DNA of 64,000 nt from Paenibacillus sp. FSL H8-0537 (GCF_038051995.1 NZ_CP150290.1:3276001-3340000); one strand, 5' to 3'; shown: positions 23,901-33,308, counted from the first letter of the stretch. Notes: generated by a model from the letters alone, not told the origin. Translations and numbers: made by a program.

Positions 23901-24488
23901 TTGAATACAAAAAGAGGGAGACCTCGCAACGTTGAAGCGGAGCGTGCTATTTTAACAGCCTCCTACAACCTGCTGCTTGAAATTGGATTTGGCGGCGTTA
24001 CCGTTGAGAAAATTGCCGAGCAGGCACAGGTGAGCAAAGCTACGATTTATAAATGGTGGCCCAATAAAGGAGCCGTTGTAATGGCGGGTTTTATGTATGC
24101 CATATCGGCAAGGCTGCCGATACCGGATACGGGTACTGTATTTGAAGATATTTTGCAGCATGCGACTAATTTATCCCGATTTTTAACGAGCCGTGAAGGA
24201 GCGGTCATTACTGAAATTATCGGAGAGGGGCAATTTGATGCGAAGCTTGCAGCCGCTTTACGGGAGGAGTATGTCCGTCCGCGCCGCTCCGAAGCAGGGC
24301 AGCTGCTGATGCGAGGGGTAGAACGTGGAGAACTAAAGCGGGAGCTGGATATTGAATTGTGTATTGATTTGCTTTATGGGCCGATTTTTTATCGCTTGCT
24401 AGTTACAGGAGACGGGCTGGAGGACAGCATCATTAAGTCATTAATAACGGGTGCTTTCGAAGGAATTAAACAAGAGAGGGTGGAGTAG
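23901..24488 (+). CDS. TetR/AcrR family transcriptional regulator
   Basis: 195 residues from TTG 23901, 9 bp after AAAGGAGC. The N-terminal helix-turn-helix is clear: ILTASYNLLLEIGFGGVTVE, then KIAEQAQVSKATIYKWWPNK, the WxxKWWPNK-like form seen in a TetR subgroup with a C-terminal domain ending in an LLYGPIFYRLL helix. It is divergent from the MFS exporter and is the likely repressor of both genes. It converges on the AraC-type gene. Confidence 0.92.
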   Translation: MNTKRGRPRNVEAERAILTASYNLLLEIGFGGVTVEKIAEQAQVSKATIYKWWPNKGAVVMAGFMYAISARLPIPDTGTVFEDILQHATNLSRFLTSREGAVITEIIGEGQFDAKLAAALREEYVRPRRSEAGQLLMRGVERGELKRELDIELCIDLLYGPIFYRLLVTGDGLEDSIIKSLITGAFEGIKQERVE

Positions 24489-24533
24489 ACTGCCAGCACA
24501 TTGGGATGAGAAGCTTGCTGTAATCGCTCAGCC

Positions 24534-25400
24534 TCATCTAAACTGCTTGCGATATTGGCCCGGCGTCTGGCCGACTCTTTTCTTGAAAAGCGCATTAAAC
24601 GAATCGATGTGGCTATAGCCGACCATTTCGGCAATTGTACTAATTTTAAGCTGTGTTAAGCGCAAATGCTCACAGCTTTTTTGTATGCGCAGTTGGTTCA
24701 AATAGTTTCCAAATGTTTGTCCAGTGTGCTGGAGAAACAGCCGCTGCAAATGCCGGACGCTCCAGCCGGACCTTGAGGCAAGCTTCGCGAGTGTCAATTC
24801 TTCATGTACATGCTGCTCCATAAATTGAACGAGCATGTTGAAGTGGGAGACATCCTTTATGATCAACGGGCGATCGTCGCTTCGCAGTCTGTGAAGGGTA
24901 ATGATCAATTGCAGGAGAAGCGCGTATAGATAAGTGTTCGCTCCCGCTGCCGAGAAGGAAAATTCCTGATGCATGGCAACGAGCAGTTTTTCAATTGAGC
25001 CATCGCGATCCTGAATCGAATGATAGGTGACTTGATTATTTTGCAGCTCATCTAAATATTGCTCCAGCAGCGGATCGTTGAACAAGGCGGACATCGCAAG
25101 CAGCAGCTGCGGCGCAAATAAGCAATTATATACGATGAGCGGATGCTCGGATCGATCCGATGAAGAAGGCCTGAATACATGGGGAACGCCGATCGGTATG
25201 GTGAAAAATAGTCCTTTGCTCACGGCAACAATATCGTCTCCAATGTGATGAAAGCCTTTTCCTTCGGCAACAAAGCTGAATTCTATAAAATCATGGGCAT
25301 GGAGGGGGACATTGAAATCCTCCGAGCAGCGATTAACAAAAATCAGAAGCTGACTGCAAAAAAAATGCTCGCCTTTAAACCACTGTATAGGTTTCTTCAT
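24534..25400 (-). CDS. AraC family transcriptional regulator
   Basis: 288 residues. The N-terminal cupin-like sensor domain contains PLHAHDFIEFSFVAEGKG (about 32-49). The C-terminal 100 residues hold the double helix-turn-helix (LTLAKLASRSGWSVRHLQRL and ISTIAEMVGYSHIDSFNALF) with the FKKRVGQTPGQYRK signature. It is divergent from the alpha-L-rhamnosidase gene 146 bp away and probably activates it in response to a plant or wall sugar such as L-rhamnose. Confidence 0.92.
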   Translation of the reverse strand: MKKPIQWFKGEHFFCSQLLIFVNRCSEDFNVPLHAHDFIEFSFVAEGKGFHHIGDDIVAVSKGLFFTIPIGVPHVFRPSSSDRSEHPLIVYNCLFAPQLLLAMSALFNDPLLEQYLDELQNNQVTYHSIQDRDGSIEKLLVAMHQEFSFSAAGANTYLYALLLQLIITLHRLRSDDRPLIIKDVSHFNMLVQFMEQHVHEELTLAKLASRSGWSVRHLQRLFLQHTGQTFGNYLNQLRIQKSCEHLRLTQLKISTIAEMVGYSHIDSFNALFKKRVGQTPGQYRKQFR

Positions 25401-25546
25401 GACATGCTCCCCTTAAATGAGATGGCAGAATGACCGGGATATATTGGCCTTCTTACAAGGATTGTTTATGGGAATGGACGCTATAATTATACGATAACAG
25501 GGTAAGTAATGAACAGCAGCTTTTCCTGATTAGAGGAGGTCGCCTC

Positions 25547-28243
25547 ATGGTACAGATCGTAAAAGTCAGATGTGAATATTTGAAAAATCCGCTAGGCATA
25601 GATGTGCTGCATCCTAGAATCAGCTGGCAAATCCAATCAGAGGAAAGAGGCATTCAGCAGCAGGCCTACCAGCTGCAAGTTTCATTGGAGCCAGAATTCG
25701 GGCAAGTTTTATGGGATTCTGGCCGGAACGATACCGGTCAATCCGTTCATGTCGTGCTGGATCAAATCGAGCTGAAAGCACGCACGCGTTATTTTTACCG
25801 GGTAAAGGTTTGGGCCTGTGGGCAGCAATTGGAAGGCAGCGACTGGTCGGAAACGGCATATTTTGAAACCGGTATCATGGACTACAGCCAGTGGACAGCG
25901 GAGTGGATTAGCGCGCCATCTGTTTTGGCTGCGAGGGAAGAGGATGCGGAGCGCTGTCCGCTGCTCAGAACCTTTGTCACCGTTGAAAAAACGGTCAAAA
26001 GCGCCCGGATTTACGCTACGGCGCTAGGCATGTATGAGCTGCAATGGAATGGCAATCGCATTGGCGACCACTATTTTACACCGGGGTGGACCAGCTACGG
26101 CAAACGGCTGCAATATCAGGTATATGATGTAACGGAGCAGTTGGGCGTTGGCACGCATGCGATTGGCGCACTGCTTGGCAATGGCTGGTACAAAGGGGAG
26201 CTTGGATGGACGCAGAAAAAAGAAACCTATGGTTCGCGCGCGGCGCTGCTCTTCCAGCTTCATATTGGCTATGAGGACGGCACGGAGGACGTTGTCGTGT
26301 CAGGAAATGATTGGCAAGCGACGGGAAGCGCAATTCTGATGTCCGAAATGTATCATGGAGAGCGTTACGACGCCCGGCTGGAGTTGGAGTGGCATAGTGG
26401 GCAAGCGACCGATTCAGACGTCTGGCATTCAGTTGAAATCATTACACATTCTAAATCGATGATAACCCAGCAGGTAAATGAGCCTGTTCGCCCGGCTGAA
26501 ATACTTAAGCCGATTGCCGTGCTCCAAACGCCAGAGGGCGATACGGTGCTTGATTTTGGCCAAAACATGGTCGGCTGGGTGAAATTTGAGGTTGAAGGCG
26601 CCGCCGGGCATGTGGTTGAATTGCAGCATGCCGAGGTGCTGGATCAGGCTGGAAACTTCTATATGGGCAATATTCGCAAGGCCGAGCAGCGCATCCAGTA
26701 TACGTTGAAAGGGAAAGGGAAGGAGACGTTTGAGCCGCATTTCACCTTTCAAGGCTTCCGTTATGTGTTGCTGACAGGGTTTAAAGCGCCAATTTTGCTT
26801 GAAGCTTTCAGTGGCATAGTGCTGCATTCGGATATGGAGCGTACAGGTTTTTTTGAATGCTCGGATGCCAAGGTGAACCAGCTGCATCATAATATCGTCT
26901 GGGGACAAAAAGGCAATTTTGTCGATGTGCCGACCGATTGCCCGCAGCGCGACGAGCGGCTTGGCTGGACGGGAGACGCACAGATGTTCATTCGAACAGC
27001 TTCGTATGTGATGAATGTTGCCCCATTTTTCACTAAATGGCTGCTAGATCTGAAAGCCGACCAGACGCCAGAAGGGGGCATTCCGTTCTACATCCCTAAT
27101 CTGAAGCCTGAGTTTTCCGAAGGCTGGGGGGATACGAGCCATTCCTCTGCGGCCTGGGGCGATGCGGCGGTCATCTGTCCATGGACGCTGTATGAAGCGT
27201 ATGGCGATACTAGGCTGCTGGAGGCCCAATATGACAGCATGAACCAATGGATTCAGTATATTTTTGAGCAGGGCAGCGATCCTTATTTGTGGAATACCGG
27301 TTTCCACTTTGGCGATTGGCTCGGGCTTGATTCCAAGGCGGACAGCTATGTCGGGGCAACGGATAGAGATTTTGTTGCAACGGCCTATTACGCTTATTCG
27401 GTATCGCTCGTTGCCAAAGCGGCTAAAGCATTAGGGAAGGCAGCGGATCTGGAACGCCTAGCGTTATGGCATGAGAAAATTATTGCCGCATTCCAGCATG
27501 AGTTTCTAACCCCATCCGGGCGGTTGTCTGTTCCGACACAAACGGCGCAGGTTCTGGCGCTGCGCTTCGGCCTCGTGTCGGGGACGGCGAAAGAGAAAGC
27601 GGAGCATAAGCTTGCGGAGCTGTTAAAGGAACAAAATGACCATCTGACGACAGGCTTTGTTGGTACGCCGTATTTAAATCCTGTACTTAGCGAAGCTGGG
27701 CGCAATGATCTAGCTTATCGCTTGCTGCTGCAGGAGGATTATCCATCCTGGCTCTATCAAATTACGAAAGGCGCCACGACGATTTGGGAACATTGGGATG
27801 GCATCAAGGAGGACGGCAGCTTCTGGAGCGCCGATATGAACTCCTTCAACCATTATGCCTATGGCGCAATCGGAGAATGGCTGTACAGCTACGTGGCAGG
27901 CATTCAGCCAGATGAGGAGCAGCCGGGATTCAAGCATGTGAAAATCAGCCCGCAGCCGGGTCCGGGTTTGACATGGGCCGAAGCGAGGCTTATGACGATG
28001 TATGGAATGGTCGTTTCCTCCTGGCGCCTCAATGAGGCAGGTCAAATGGAAATTCAGGTGACCGTGCCGGGCAATGCCTATGCAACGCTCAAGCTTCCAG
28101 GAGCGCAATCGGCAGCCCGTGTGCTTGAAAATGGTACTGCGCTTGCCAAAGCGGCTGGCATAACCGCGATTCATGAAGAAGCGGGTAGCGTCACGCTTGC
28201 GCTAGGCTCCGGACAATATCATTTCACTTACGACGGCCATTGA
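25547..28243 (+). CDS. Alpha-L-rhamnosidase, glycoside hydrolase family 78
   Basis: 898 residues, no signal peptide, so probably cytoplasmic. Opening domain VRCEYLKNPLGIDVLHPRIS matches the first beta-sandwich domain of GH78. The (alpha/alpha)6 catalytic domain contains DCPQRDERLGWTGDAQ (Asp464, Asp469, Glu470; one is the general acid) and Glu748 in TTIWEHWDG (general base). The enzyme removes terminal alpha-L-rhamnose from plant flavonoid glycosides or pectin/saponin fragments. ATG 25547 has GAGGAGGTCG upstream and a TATAAT at 25482-25487 is a candidate minus 10. Control by the divergent AraC regulator is likely. Confidence 0.95.
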   Translation: MVQIVKVRCEYLKNPLGIDVLHPRISWQIQSEERGIQQQAYQLQVSLEPEFGQVLWDSGRNDTGQSVHVVLDQIELKARTRYFYRVKVWACGQQLEGSDWSETAYFETGIMDYSQWTAEWISAPSVLAAREEDAERCPLLRTFVTVEKTVKSARIYATALGMYELQWNGNRIGDHYFTPGWTSYGKRLQYQVYDVTEQLGVGTHAIGALLGNGWYKGELGWTQKKETYGSRAALLFQLHIGYEDGTEDVVVSGNDWQATGSAILMSEMYHGERYDARLELEWHSGQATDSDVWHSVEIITHSKSMITQQVNEPVRPAEILKPIAVLQTPEGDTVLDFGQNMVGWVKFEVEGAAGHVVELQHAEVLDQAGNFYMGNIRKAEQRIQYTLKGKGKETFEPHFTFQGFRYVLLTGFKAPILLEAFSGIVLHSDMERTGFFECSDAKVNQLHHNIVWGQKGNFVDVPTDCPQRDERLGWTGDAQMFIRTASYVMNVAPFFTKWLLDLKADQTPEGGIPFYIPNLKPEFSEGWGDTSHSSAAWGDAAVICPWTLYEAYGDTRLLEAQYDSMNQWIQYIFEQGSDPYLWNTGFHFGDWLGLDSKADSYVGATDRDFVATAYYAYSVSLVAKAAKALGKAADLERLALWHEKIIAAFQHEFLTPSGRLSVPTQTAQVLALRFGLVSGTAKEKAEHKLAELLKEQNDHLTTGFVGTPYLNPVLSEAGRNDLAYRLLLQEDYPSWLYQITKGATTIWEHWDGIKEDGSFWSADMNSFNHYAYGAIGEWLYSYVAGIQPDEEQPGFKHVKISPQPGPGLTWAEARLMTMYGMVVSSWRLNEAGQMEIQVTVPGNAYATLKLPGAQSAARVLENGTALAKAAGITAIHEEAGSVTLALGSGQYHFTYDGH

Positions 28244-28426
28244 AAGGGTGCTATAACGGCCGGCGAGTAGGTGTTGTTACAAAAATCCATGGAGAAACAC
28301 TTTGATTATATTGATTTTCTCAGTTATAATTATGTATTGATTGTACGATGAAAACTCATATTTTCAGCGTGAAGCACAGCGATGTTTATGCTGACAGCCT
28401 ATAAATGGATAGGAGTGAACGCCCAT

Positions 28427-29035
28427 ATGAACGTCATGGCTCGCTTGAAGGAAGAGACTGCTGTAAATCACAAGCAGATCGAAGACAACCGCTTTGCCAA
28501 AGCCATCATGAATCAAACTTTAAACGTAACGGAATACTCCCTTTACCTGCAGAAGTTTTACGGTTTTATTAAGCCTGTTGAACGCCATATTGCTGCTCTA
28601 TCAGAAGCGCAAAACGTACAGGAGCTTGGTGAATTTATTCAAAACCGCGCCAAATCCCCGCTGTTGGAACGCGATTTGCTTGTACTTGGTTTAAGTGAGG
28701 AGCAGGTGCAGCAGCTTCCAGAATGCGAGCAGCTTCCACAGCTTGCTACTGTCGCTGCCGTGCTAGGTTATATGTACGTCATTGAAGGTTCTACAATGGG
28801 CGGCCAAATTATTACGAAGCAGGTCCGCAAATTTTTGCCGCTTACAGAGGATGTAAGTGAGGGAACGGCCTATTTTAACGCCTATGGTTCTGAAACTCGG
28901 GCAAAATGGGCAGAGTTCAGCCAATTTGTCACGCAGTCTGTATTATCGGAAGAAGAAGCTAATCAAGTCGTTGAGTCAGCGAAGCAAACGTTTTTGACTC
29001 TGGAGGTTTGGTTTAATGCCGGAACAACAACGTAA
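28427..29035 (+). CDS. Biliverdin-producing heme oxygenase (BphO/HmuO-like)
   Basis: 202 residues. The likely proximal heme ligand is His15 in TAVNHKQIE, and the distal glycine helix reads VIEGSTMGGQII, close to the VLEGSTLGGQ form of bacteriophytochrome-linked heme oxygenases. The enzyme opens heme to biliverdin, CO and iron. I choose ATG 28427, 11 bp after AGGAG; the frame opens earlier at 28382 but without a ribosome binding site or conserved residues. No heme importer or intact phytochrome gene is adjacent. A short ORF overlaps its end. Confidence 0.9.
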   Translation: MNVMARLKEETAVNHKQIEDNRFAKAIMNQTLNVTEYSLYLQKFYGFIKPVERHIAALSEAQNVQELGEFIQNRAKSPLLERDLLVLGLSEEQVQQLPECEQLPQLATVAAVLGYMYVIEGSTMGGQIITKQVRKFLPLTEDVSEGTAYFNAYGSETRAKWAEFSQFVTQSVLSEEEANQVVESAKQTFLTLEVWFNAGTTT

Positions 29036-29138
29036 TGATGGGCTGATCCCCGGATCAATTGCTCGGAAGCTCCTTGTCAGCGCTAATTGGGCAATCCTGT
29101 GTCAGGTGAATTTTGGAACGAGAGCTGAAAGCCTCTAG
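29016..29138 (+). CDS. Possible 40-aa ORF overlapping the heme oxygenase end
   Basis: ATG 29016 is 10 bp after GGAGG (29001-29005) and overlaps the last 20 bases of the heme oxygenase gene, the arrangement expected for a coupled second gene. It encodes MPEQQRNDGLIPGSIARKLL and 20 more residues, then stops. The IPGSI word recalls the conserved IPGSIQPHG of bacteriophytochromes, but nothing else matches, so a truncated phytochrome start is only a guess. It may equally be spurious. Confidence 0.3.
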   Translation: MPEQQRNDGLIPGSIARKLLVSANWAILCQVNFGTRAESL

Positions 29139-29174
29139 CACATCTTATTTGAATTATTTAAATGTAACGATTGG

Positions 29175-29201
29175 AGTCGGCGGGAAACCGTCCGACTTTT
29201 T
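29175..29201 (+). terminator. Terminator after the heme oxygenase unit
   Basis: Stem AGTCGGCGG/CCG-T-CCGACT with a GAAA tetraloop and a T5 tail. The following 130 bases before the PAS chemoreceptor gene hold nothing else that I can support. Confidence 0.88.
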
Positions 29202-29334
29202 CTGTATTGTGCTTGGAAGTGAAGGGCTTGTCACCGGGAAGAAGAGTAAAAATTAGAATTTGATCTGAGTATCAAGTTCTTTTTTTATGCAGGTCTTTAA
29301 ATGGTAATTATTGGTCTGTGGAAGGGGAATAGAA

Positions 29335-30261
29335 TTGGATAATGTTAGGAAACGTGTTGGGGAAAGTTCGCAGGTGCTGGAAGGAAAAGCGGTAATTTCC
29401 GCATTGGAGCAGTCTCTGGCTATGATTGAGTTTAATTTGCAAGGAGAGGTGTTATGGGCTAATGATCATTTTGCCCAAGCCTTAGGTTATGAGGTCGAAG
29501 AATTGTTAGGGAAAAATCACCGAACATTTTGCGAGCCTAATTTTGCAAATAGCTATGCGTATACGCAGTTCTGGAATAATTTGCGTAAAGGCATCGCTTT
29601 TCAGGAAAAAATTGTGCGCGTAGCGAAAAATGGCATCAGCATCTTGCTTGAAGCGACGTATATGCCCGTGTGCAATGAAGAGGGTAAGCCATTCGCTGTT
29701 CTTAAAGTAGCGACAGACATTTCGGCCCGTGAGAAGGCCGTTGCTCAAATTACGAACGAATTGCAGCTAATGGCAGCGGATTTGCTGGAACGGACTAAAA
29801 TAGGCATCGATCGCAGTGAGCAAGTTGCCTCTGTTATCGAGCAGATTGTCAGTGATAATGAAATACAAATTGATTTCCTTCAAACGCTGGAGCAGCAAAC
29901 CCAAGCTGTACGGGGAATCGTTCAGACGATACGCGATTTTGCTTCACAGACTAATTTGCTCGCTTTAAACGCAGCAATTGAAGCGGCGCATGCTGGCGAG
30001 CATGGGCGCGGGTTTAATATTGTTGCGATGGAGGTCAAAAAGCTTGCCCTGCATGTTCAGGAGGCGGCGAGCGAAATTCAGCATTCGCTTGAAGGGATTT
30101 CTCAGCAAGTAGGAAAGGTTAGTGGAAGCTCAAAAATCTCCAGAGATGCGATTGCCAGCAGCCAGCAGGAAATCAAGAAGGCCGTAGACGATTTTGCCGG
30201 ATTTGGCGAAGCGGCAGGGCATTTGGAAGAACAGGCAAAAGTGTTAAATCAGATGCTGTAA
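29335..30261 (+). CDS. Soluble PAS-domain methyl-accepting chemotaxis-like protein
   Basis: 308 residues from TTG 29335, placed 4-5 bp after GGAAGGGGAA. An N-terminal PAS domain ([20 protein letters not shown] to [11 protein letters not shown], about 30-140) is followed by a short MCP signalling domain. The hairpin tip reads [20 protein letters not shown], essentially the canonical receptor tip that binds CheA/CheW. There is no transmembrane segment or HAMP, so it is a cytoplasmic receptor, as in aerotaxis or redox-sensing energy taxis proteins. The signalling helix bundle is shorter than in membrane receptors. The PAS ligand (heme, flavin or other) is not visible. Confidence 0.9.
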   Translation: MDNVRKRVGESSQVLEGKAVISALEQSLAMIEFNLQGEVLWANDHFAQALGYEVEELLGKNHRTFCEPNFANSYAYTQFWNNLRKGIAFQEKIVRVAKNGISILLEATYMPVCNEEGKPFAVLKVATDISAREKAVAQITNELQLMAADLLERTKIGIDRSEQVASVIEQIVSDNEIQIDFLQTLEQQTQAVRGIVQTIRDFASQTNLLALNAAIEAAHAGEHGRGFNIVAMEVKKLALHVQEAASEIQHSLEGISQQVGKVSGSSKISRDAIASSQQEIKKAVDDFAGFGEAAGHLEEQAKVLNQML

Positions 30262-30290
30262 TGCTTATTTCAGATCAAAATATAATCGCT

Positions 30291-30327
30291 AACCCCCCAC
30301 TTTTTTACAAAGCGGGGGGTTTCTTTT
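30291..30327 (+). terminator. Terminator after the PAS chemoreceptor gene
   Basis: Stem AACCCCCC/GGGGGGTT (30291-30298 with 30314-30321), then TCTTTT. Confidence 0.9.
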
Positions 30328-30347
30328 CCAACTTGAATCAAAGGCTG

Positions 30348-30376
30348 TTGACAGAGGAAAATAAACGCGGTATTAT
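30348..30376 (+). promoter_or_regulatory. Promoter of the persulfide-stress operon
   Basis: Near-consensus TTGACA (30348-30353), exact 17-bp spacer, TATTAT (30371-30376). Transcription would start within the first CstR-type operator. Confidence 0.85.
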
Positions 30377-30382
30377 GTGTTC

Positions 30383-30435
30383 ATACCCTATGGGGTATAA
30401 AATTTTACCCTCTAAAATACCCTTATGGGTATTTT
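30383..30435 (+). promoter_or_regulatory. Two CstR-type operators
   Basis: ATACCCTATGGGGTAT (30383-30398) and AATACCCTTATGGGTATT (within 30414-30435, extended by A/T pairs on both sides) are GC-rich-centre dyads typical of CsoR/CstR repressors. The first covers the predicted start site, the second lies in the leader. A CstR gene is found at 33309. Confidence 0.85.
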
Positions 30436-30496
30436 GAAGGGCTATGCTTTGATAAAAGAACAGTAATTCCAACATTTTAAGGAGGAAGACACCTCG

Positions 30497-31642
30497 ATGG
30501 AGACTACTACAATAAAGGCGATGAATGCTCGAGAGCTAACGAAGAAGATTCTAAATAACGAGGAGCTCTTCATACTTGATGTGCGCAACACAACGGAATT
30601 TGTTAGCTGGCAGATTGAGGGCGGGAAAACGGAAATCGTCAATATGCCATATTTTGATTTATTAGATGGAATTGAACCTGCTTTGAACCAAATTCCAGAC
30701 GACAAAAATGTTCTCGTAGTTTGCTCCAAGGAAGGCTCCTCTATATTTATTGCCGAGCAGCTGATAGAGGCTGGCAGAACTAACATCCACTATCTGGAAG
30801 GAGGCATGAAGGCGTGGAGCGAATATTTGGAACCCGTTAAAGTTGGCGATCTGAGGGATGGAGGCGAAATATTTCAGTTTGTCCGCATTGGTAAAGGCTG
30901 TCTCTCTTACATGATCGTGTCGAATGGTGAAGCGGCAATGGTCGATACGCTGCGAATGACTGATATCTTCAAGCAGTTTGCTGAAGACAAGGGTGTTCAA
31001 ATCAAGCATACACTGGACACACATTTGCATGCCGATCATATTTCTGGAGGAAGGCACCTCGCAGAAATGAATCATGCCACGTATTGGTTGCCTCCTAAAG
31101 ATGCGGAAGAGGTAACCTTTGAATATGAGGCTCTGGAGGAAGGGAAACAAATCATGGTCGGGAATACAAAGATTTTCATTAAACCAGTATACTCTCCAGG
31201 GCACACGATTGGGAGTACGTCTCTCATTGTGGACGATCACTATTTGCTAAGCGGGGATATTCTATTTGTCGACTCCATTGGCCGTCCAGACCTTGCAGGC
31301 AAAGCGGCGGACTGGGTTGCGGATCTGAGAAAGACATTATATGAAACGTACAAAAACTTATCCCAAGATCTCATTGTTCTGCCTGCTCACTTTGGTAAAG
31401 CTACGGAGCTTGGAGAAGGAGGCAAAGTTGCAGCCAGGCTCGGTGATTTGTTTGTATCCAACGCTGGGCTGAACATCAACAACGATGATGAGTTCAGGGT
31501 GGCAGTGACAGAGCATCTTCCACCTCAACCAAATGCTTATCAGGAAATTCGTCAAACGAATATGGGGCGAATCACTCCAAACGAAGCAGAGCAGCGCGAA
31601 ATGGAAATGGGACCGAACCGCTGCGCTGTTCATGATAAATAG
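30497..31642 (+). CDS. Rhodanese-metallo-beta-lactamase fusion: persulfide dioxygenase/sulfurtransferase (CstB-like)
   Basis: 381 residues. The N-terminal rhodanese domain (about 8-112) carries the persulfide Cys76 in VVCSKEGSS. The rest is a metallo-beta-lactamase-fold domain with THLHADH (His176, His178, Asp180, His181), SPGHTIGS and SGDILFVD. This is the iron-binding pattern of ETHE1/CstB persulfide dioxygenases, which oxidise persulfides to sulfite or thiosulfate. In S. aureus CstB the rhodanese is C-terminal; here it is N-terminal. ATG 30497 follows AAGGAGG. It is first in the CstR-controlled locus. Confidence 0.9.
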   Translation: METTTIKAMNARELTKKILNNEELFILDVRNTTEFVSWQIEGGKTEIVNMPYFDLLDGIEPALNQIPDDKNVLVVCSKEGSSIFIAEQLIEAGRTNIHYLEGGMKAWSEYLEPVKVGDLRDGGEIFQFVRIGKGCLSYMIVSNGEAAMVDTLRMTDIFKQFAEDKGVQIKHTLDTHLHADHISGGRHLAEMNHATYWLPPKDAEEVTFEYEALEEGKQIMVGNTKIFIKPVYSPGHTIGSTSLIVDDHYLLSGDILFVDSIGRPDLAGKAADWVADLRKTLYETYKNLSQDLIVLPAHFGKATELGEGGKVAARLGDLFVSNAGLNINNDDEFRVAVTEHLPPQPNAYQEIRQTNMGRITPNEAEQREMEMGPNRCAVHDK

Positions 31643-31669
31643 AAATAAGAGATTTTTTTTGATTTTTAA

Positions 31670-31685
31670 ATACCCTTACGGGTAT
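31670..31685 (+). promoter_or_regulatory. Third CstR-type operator
   Basis: ATACCCTTACGGGTAT, same dyad as the sites at 30383-30435, lies 27 bp after the persulfide dioxygenase gene and before the TusA/rhodanese genes. It suggests a second repressed promoter or an operator left beside the deleted rhodanese gene. Confidence 0.8.
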
Positions 31686-31739
31686 TAGTATTGTTATTTA
31701 TATAAAACAATGCATTATCCCGCCAGCTTTAGGATTTTT

Positions 31740-31865
31740 GGCATTTACTGCTCAGGAAGTAGCAGCGGTTTAGCCTGCGAGCTTTTTGAGGCACGGGGAT
31801 ATAACGTAGCAAACCTGCTGGGAGGCATGTCCCATTGGGACGGAGAAAAGACGTACGGAAAATAA
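31740..31865 (+). pseudogene. C-terminal remnant of a rhodanese
   Basis: An open frame reads GIYCSGSSSGLACELFEARG, continues YNVANLLGGMSHWDGEKTYGK and stops at TAA 31863-31865. The Cys loop (YCSGSSSG) and the GGMxxW end are the second half of a rhodanese domain. The N-terminal half and any ribosome binding site are missing; upstream is the operator at 31670. It seems that a single-domain rhodanese gene lost its first half. Confidence 0.65.
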
Positions 31866-31887
31866 AAACATAAAGAGGTGTGCGATT

Positions 31888-32466
31888 ATGTCAGCAAGGA
31901 TTCAAACCAATCGTTTATTAGATTGCGAAGGCTTAGCCTGTCCCATGCCGGTTGTAAAAACCAAGAAAGCGATGGAGGACATGGTACCTGGCGAAGTGCT
32001 TGAAATACGAGCAACAGACAAAGGCTCGGTTGCGGACTTGCAGAGTTGGGCGATTAGAATAGGCCATCTATATATTGGGATAAAAGAGGAGGGAGGCGTT
32101 TTCCGACACTTTATACGGAAGTCCTCGGAAAGAGAAATGAAACCCGAGGTTAAGCATCCTCATATCATCAGCAATGAGGAGCTTGGCAAAAAAATAGCCA
32201 CTGGCGATAACATTAAGGTACTGGATGTCCGCGAGCCGGCAGAATACTGTTTCCAACGTATCCCTGGAGCCATATCTATTCCGATGGGTGAGCTGGAAAA
32301 GATGCTTAGTCAATTGTCTCCAGATGAAGAGTATGCTGTTGTATGCAGAACAGGGACTAGAAGCGATTTAGCGTGCCAGCTTCTCGTGGAGAAAGGATTT
32401 TCCAAAGTGAACAACGTCATTCCTGGCATGTTGATGTGGGATGGCCCCGTAGAATGCGACGAATAA
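31888..32466 (+). CDS. TusA-rhodanese fusion sulfurtransferase (CstA-like)
   Basis: 192 residues from ATG 31888 after AAAGAGGTG. Residues 8-80 form a TusA/SirA domain with the CPMP motif (Cys18 in LACPMPVVK). Residues about 100-190 form a rhodanese domain with LDVREPAEY and the active loop CRTGTRS. Both Cys can carry persulfide sulfur, so the protein can relay sulfur between them and other carriers. The domain set resembles CstA of persulfide-stress operons. Next come a single TusA and a DsrE-like protein, the usual partners. Confidence 0.9.
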   Translation: MSARIQTNRLLDCEGLACPMPVVKTKKAMEDMVPGEVLEIRATDKGSVADLQSWAIRIGHLYIGIKEEGGVFRHFIRKSSEREMKPEVKHPHIISNEELGKKIATGDNIKVLDVREPAEYCFQRIPGAISIPMGELEKMLSQLSPDEEYAVVCRTGTRSDLACQLLVEKGFSKVNNVIPGMLMWDGPVECDE

Positions 32467-32515
32467 TGAAAAATCAATTTAAAAACTAAATTAAACTTAC
32501 TGGAGGAAAAATCAA

Positions 32516-32746
32516 ATGGCGGATATTGTAATTGATGCGAAAGGGCTAGCTTGCCCTATGCCGATCGTGAAAGCAAAGAAGGGAATCGACTCCATTCAAA
32601 GTGGTCAAACGATGGAGCTGCATACAACGGACAAAGGCTCCATGAAAGATTTCCAAGCATGGGTGAAGCAAACCAACCATGAGCTTGTAGAAACTAAAGA
32701 AGCAAACGGTGTATTTATGTTTCTAGTCAAGAAGGGTAACAAGTAG
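32516..32746 (+). CDS. TusA/SirA-family sulfur carrier protein
   Basis: 76 residues, the standard size. The sulfur-carrying Cys13 lies in KGLACPMPIVKAK. ATG 32516 follows TGGAGGA. It probably accepts sulfane sulfur from the rhodanese proteins of the same locus and passes it on, for example to the DsrE-like protein encoded next. Confidence 0.93.
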   Translation: MADIVIDAKGLACPMPIVKAKKGIDSIQSGQTMELHTTDKGSMKDFQAWVKQTNHELVETKEANGVFMFLVKKGNK

Positions 32747-32771
32747 TTGCAAAATAGAAAGGGTGGCTTGC

Positions 32772-33251
32772 ATGGCTGAAAATGAGAAAACAACAATTGT
32801 ATTGTTTAGCGGTGAACTTGATAAAGCAATCGCAGCATTTATTATTGCGAATGGAGCGGCAGCTTACGATCATGAAGTGACGATATTCTTTACATTTTGG
32901 GGATTGAACACGCTTCGGAAGGATCAGCCGATTGCGGTTAAGAAAAGCATACTTGAGAAAATGTTTGGGAAAATGATGCCTCGTGGTGCGGATAAGCTGG
33001 GACTTTCGAAAATGAATTTTGGCGGAATAGGGCCCCAAATGATCAAGCATGTGATGAAAAAACACAATGTACTGACCCTCCCGCAATTAATCGAGCTCGC
33101 TCAAGAGCAAGGGGTTAAGCTGGTTGCATGTACGATGACAATGGATTTGCTAGGCTTGCAAAAGGAAGAATTAATGGACGAGATCGACTACGCTGGTGTT
33201 GCAGCTTATTTGGGGGACGCAGCGGATGCAAAAGTGAACTTGTTCATTTGA
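32772..33251 (+). CDS. DsrE/DsrF-like family protein (DsrE2 type)
   Basis: 159 residues from ATG 32772, just after AAAGGGTGG; a GTG at 32763 overlaps that site. The sequence (TTIVLFSGELDKAIAAFIIA, EVTIFFTFWGLNTLRK, VACTMTMDLLG) is the peroxiredoxin-like DsrE2 family. Cys in VACTMTMD is the likely sulfur-binding residue. DsrE proteins exchange persulfide sulfur with TusA, which is encoded directly upstream. Unlike some DsrE2 proteins no membrane segment is obvious. Confidence 0.88.
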   Translation: MAENEKTTIVLFSGELDKAIAAFIIANGAAAYDHEVTIFFTFWGLNTLRKDQPIAVKKSILEKMFGKMMPRGADKLGLSKMNFGGIGPQMIKHVMKKHNVLTLPQLIELAQEQGVKLVACTMTMDLLGLQKEELMDEIDYAGVAAYLGDAADAKVNLFI

Positions 33252-33282
33252 TGCTTCGCTTCCCCATTATGGTTATAATATA

Positions 33283-33298
33283 CCTATATACTTATAGG
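33283..33298 (+). promoter_or_regulatory. Candidate operator/promoter region before cstR
   Basis: Dyad CCTATATACTTATAGG overlaps a region with TATAAT at 33274-33279. It is less like the CstR consensus than the other three sites, but its place directly before the repressor gene suits autoregulation. Confidence 0.5.
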
Positions 33299-33308
33299 GG
33301 GCTACTAC

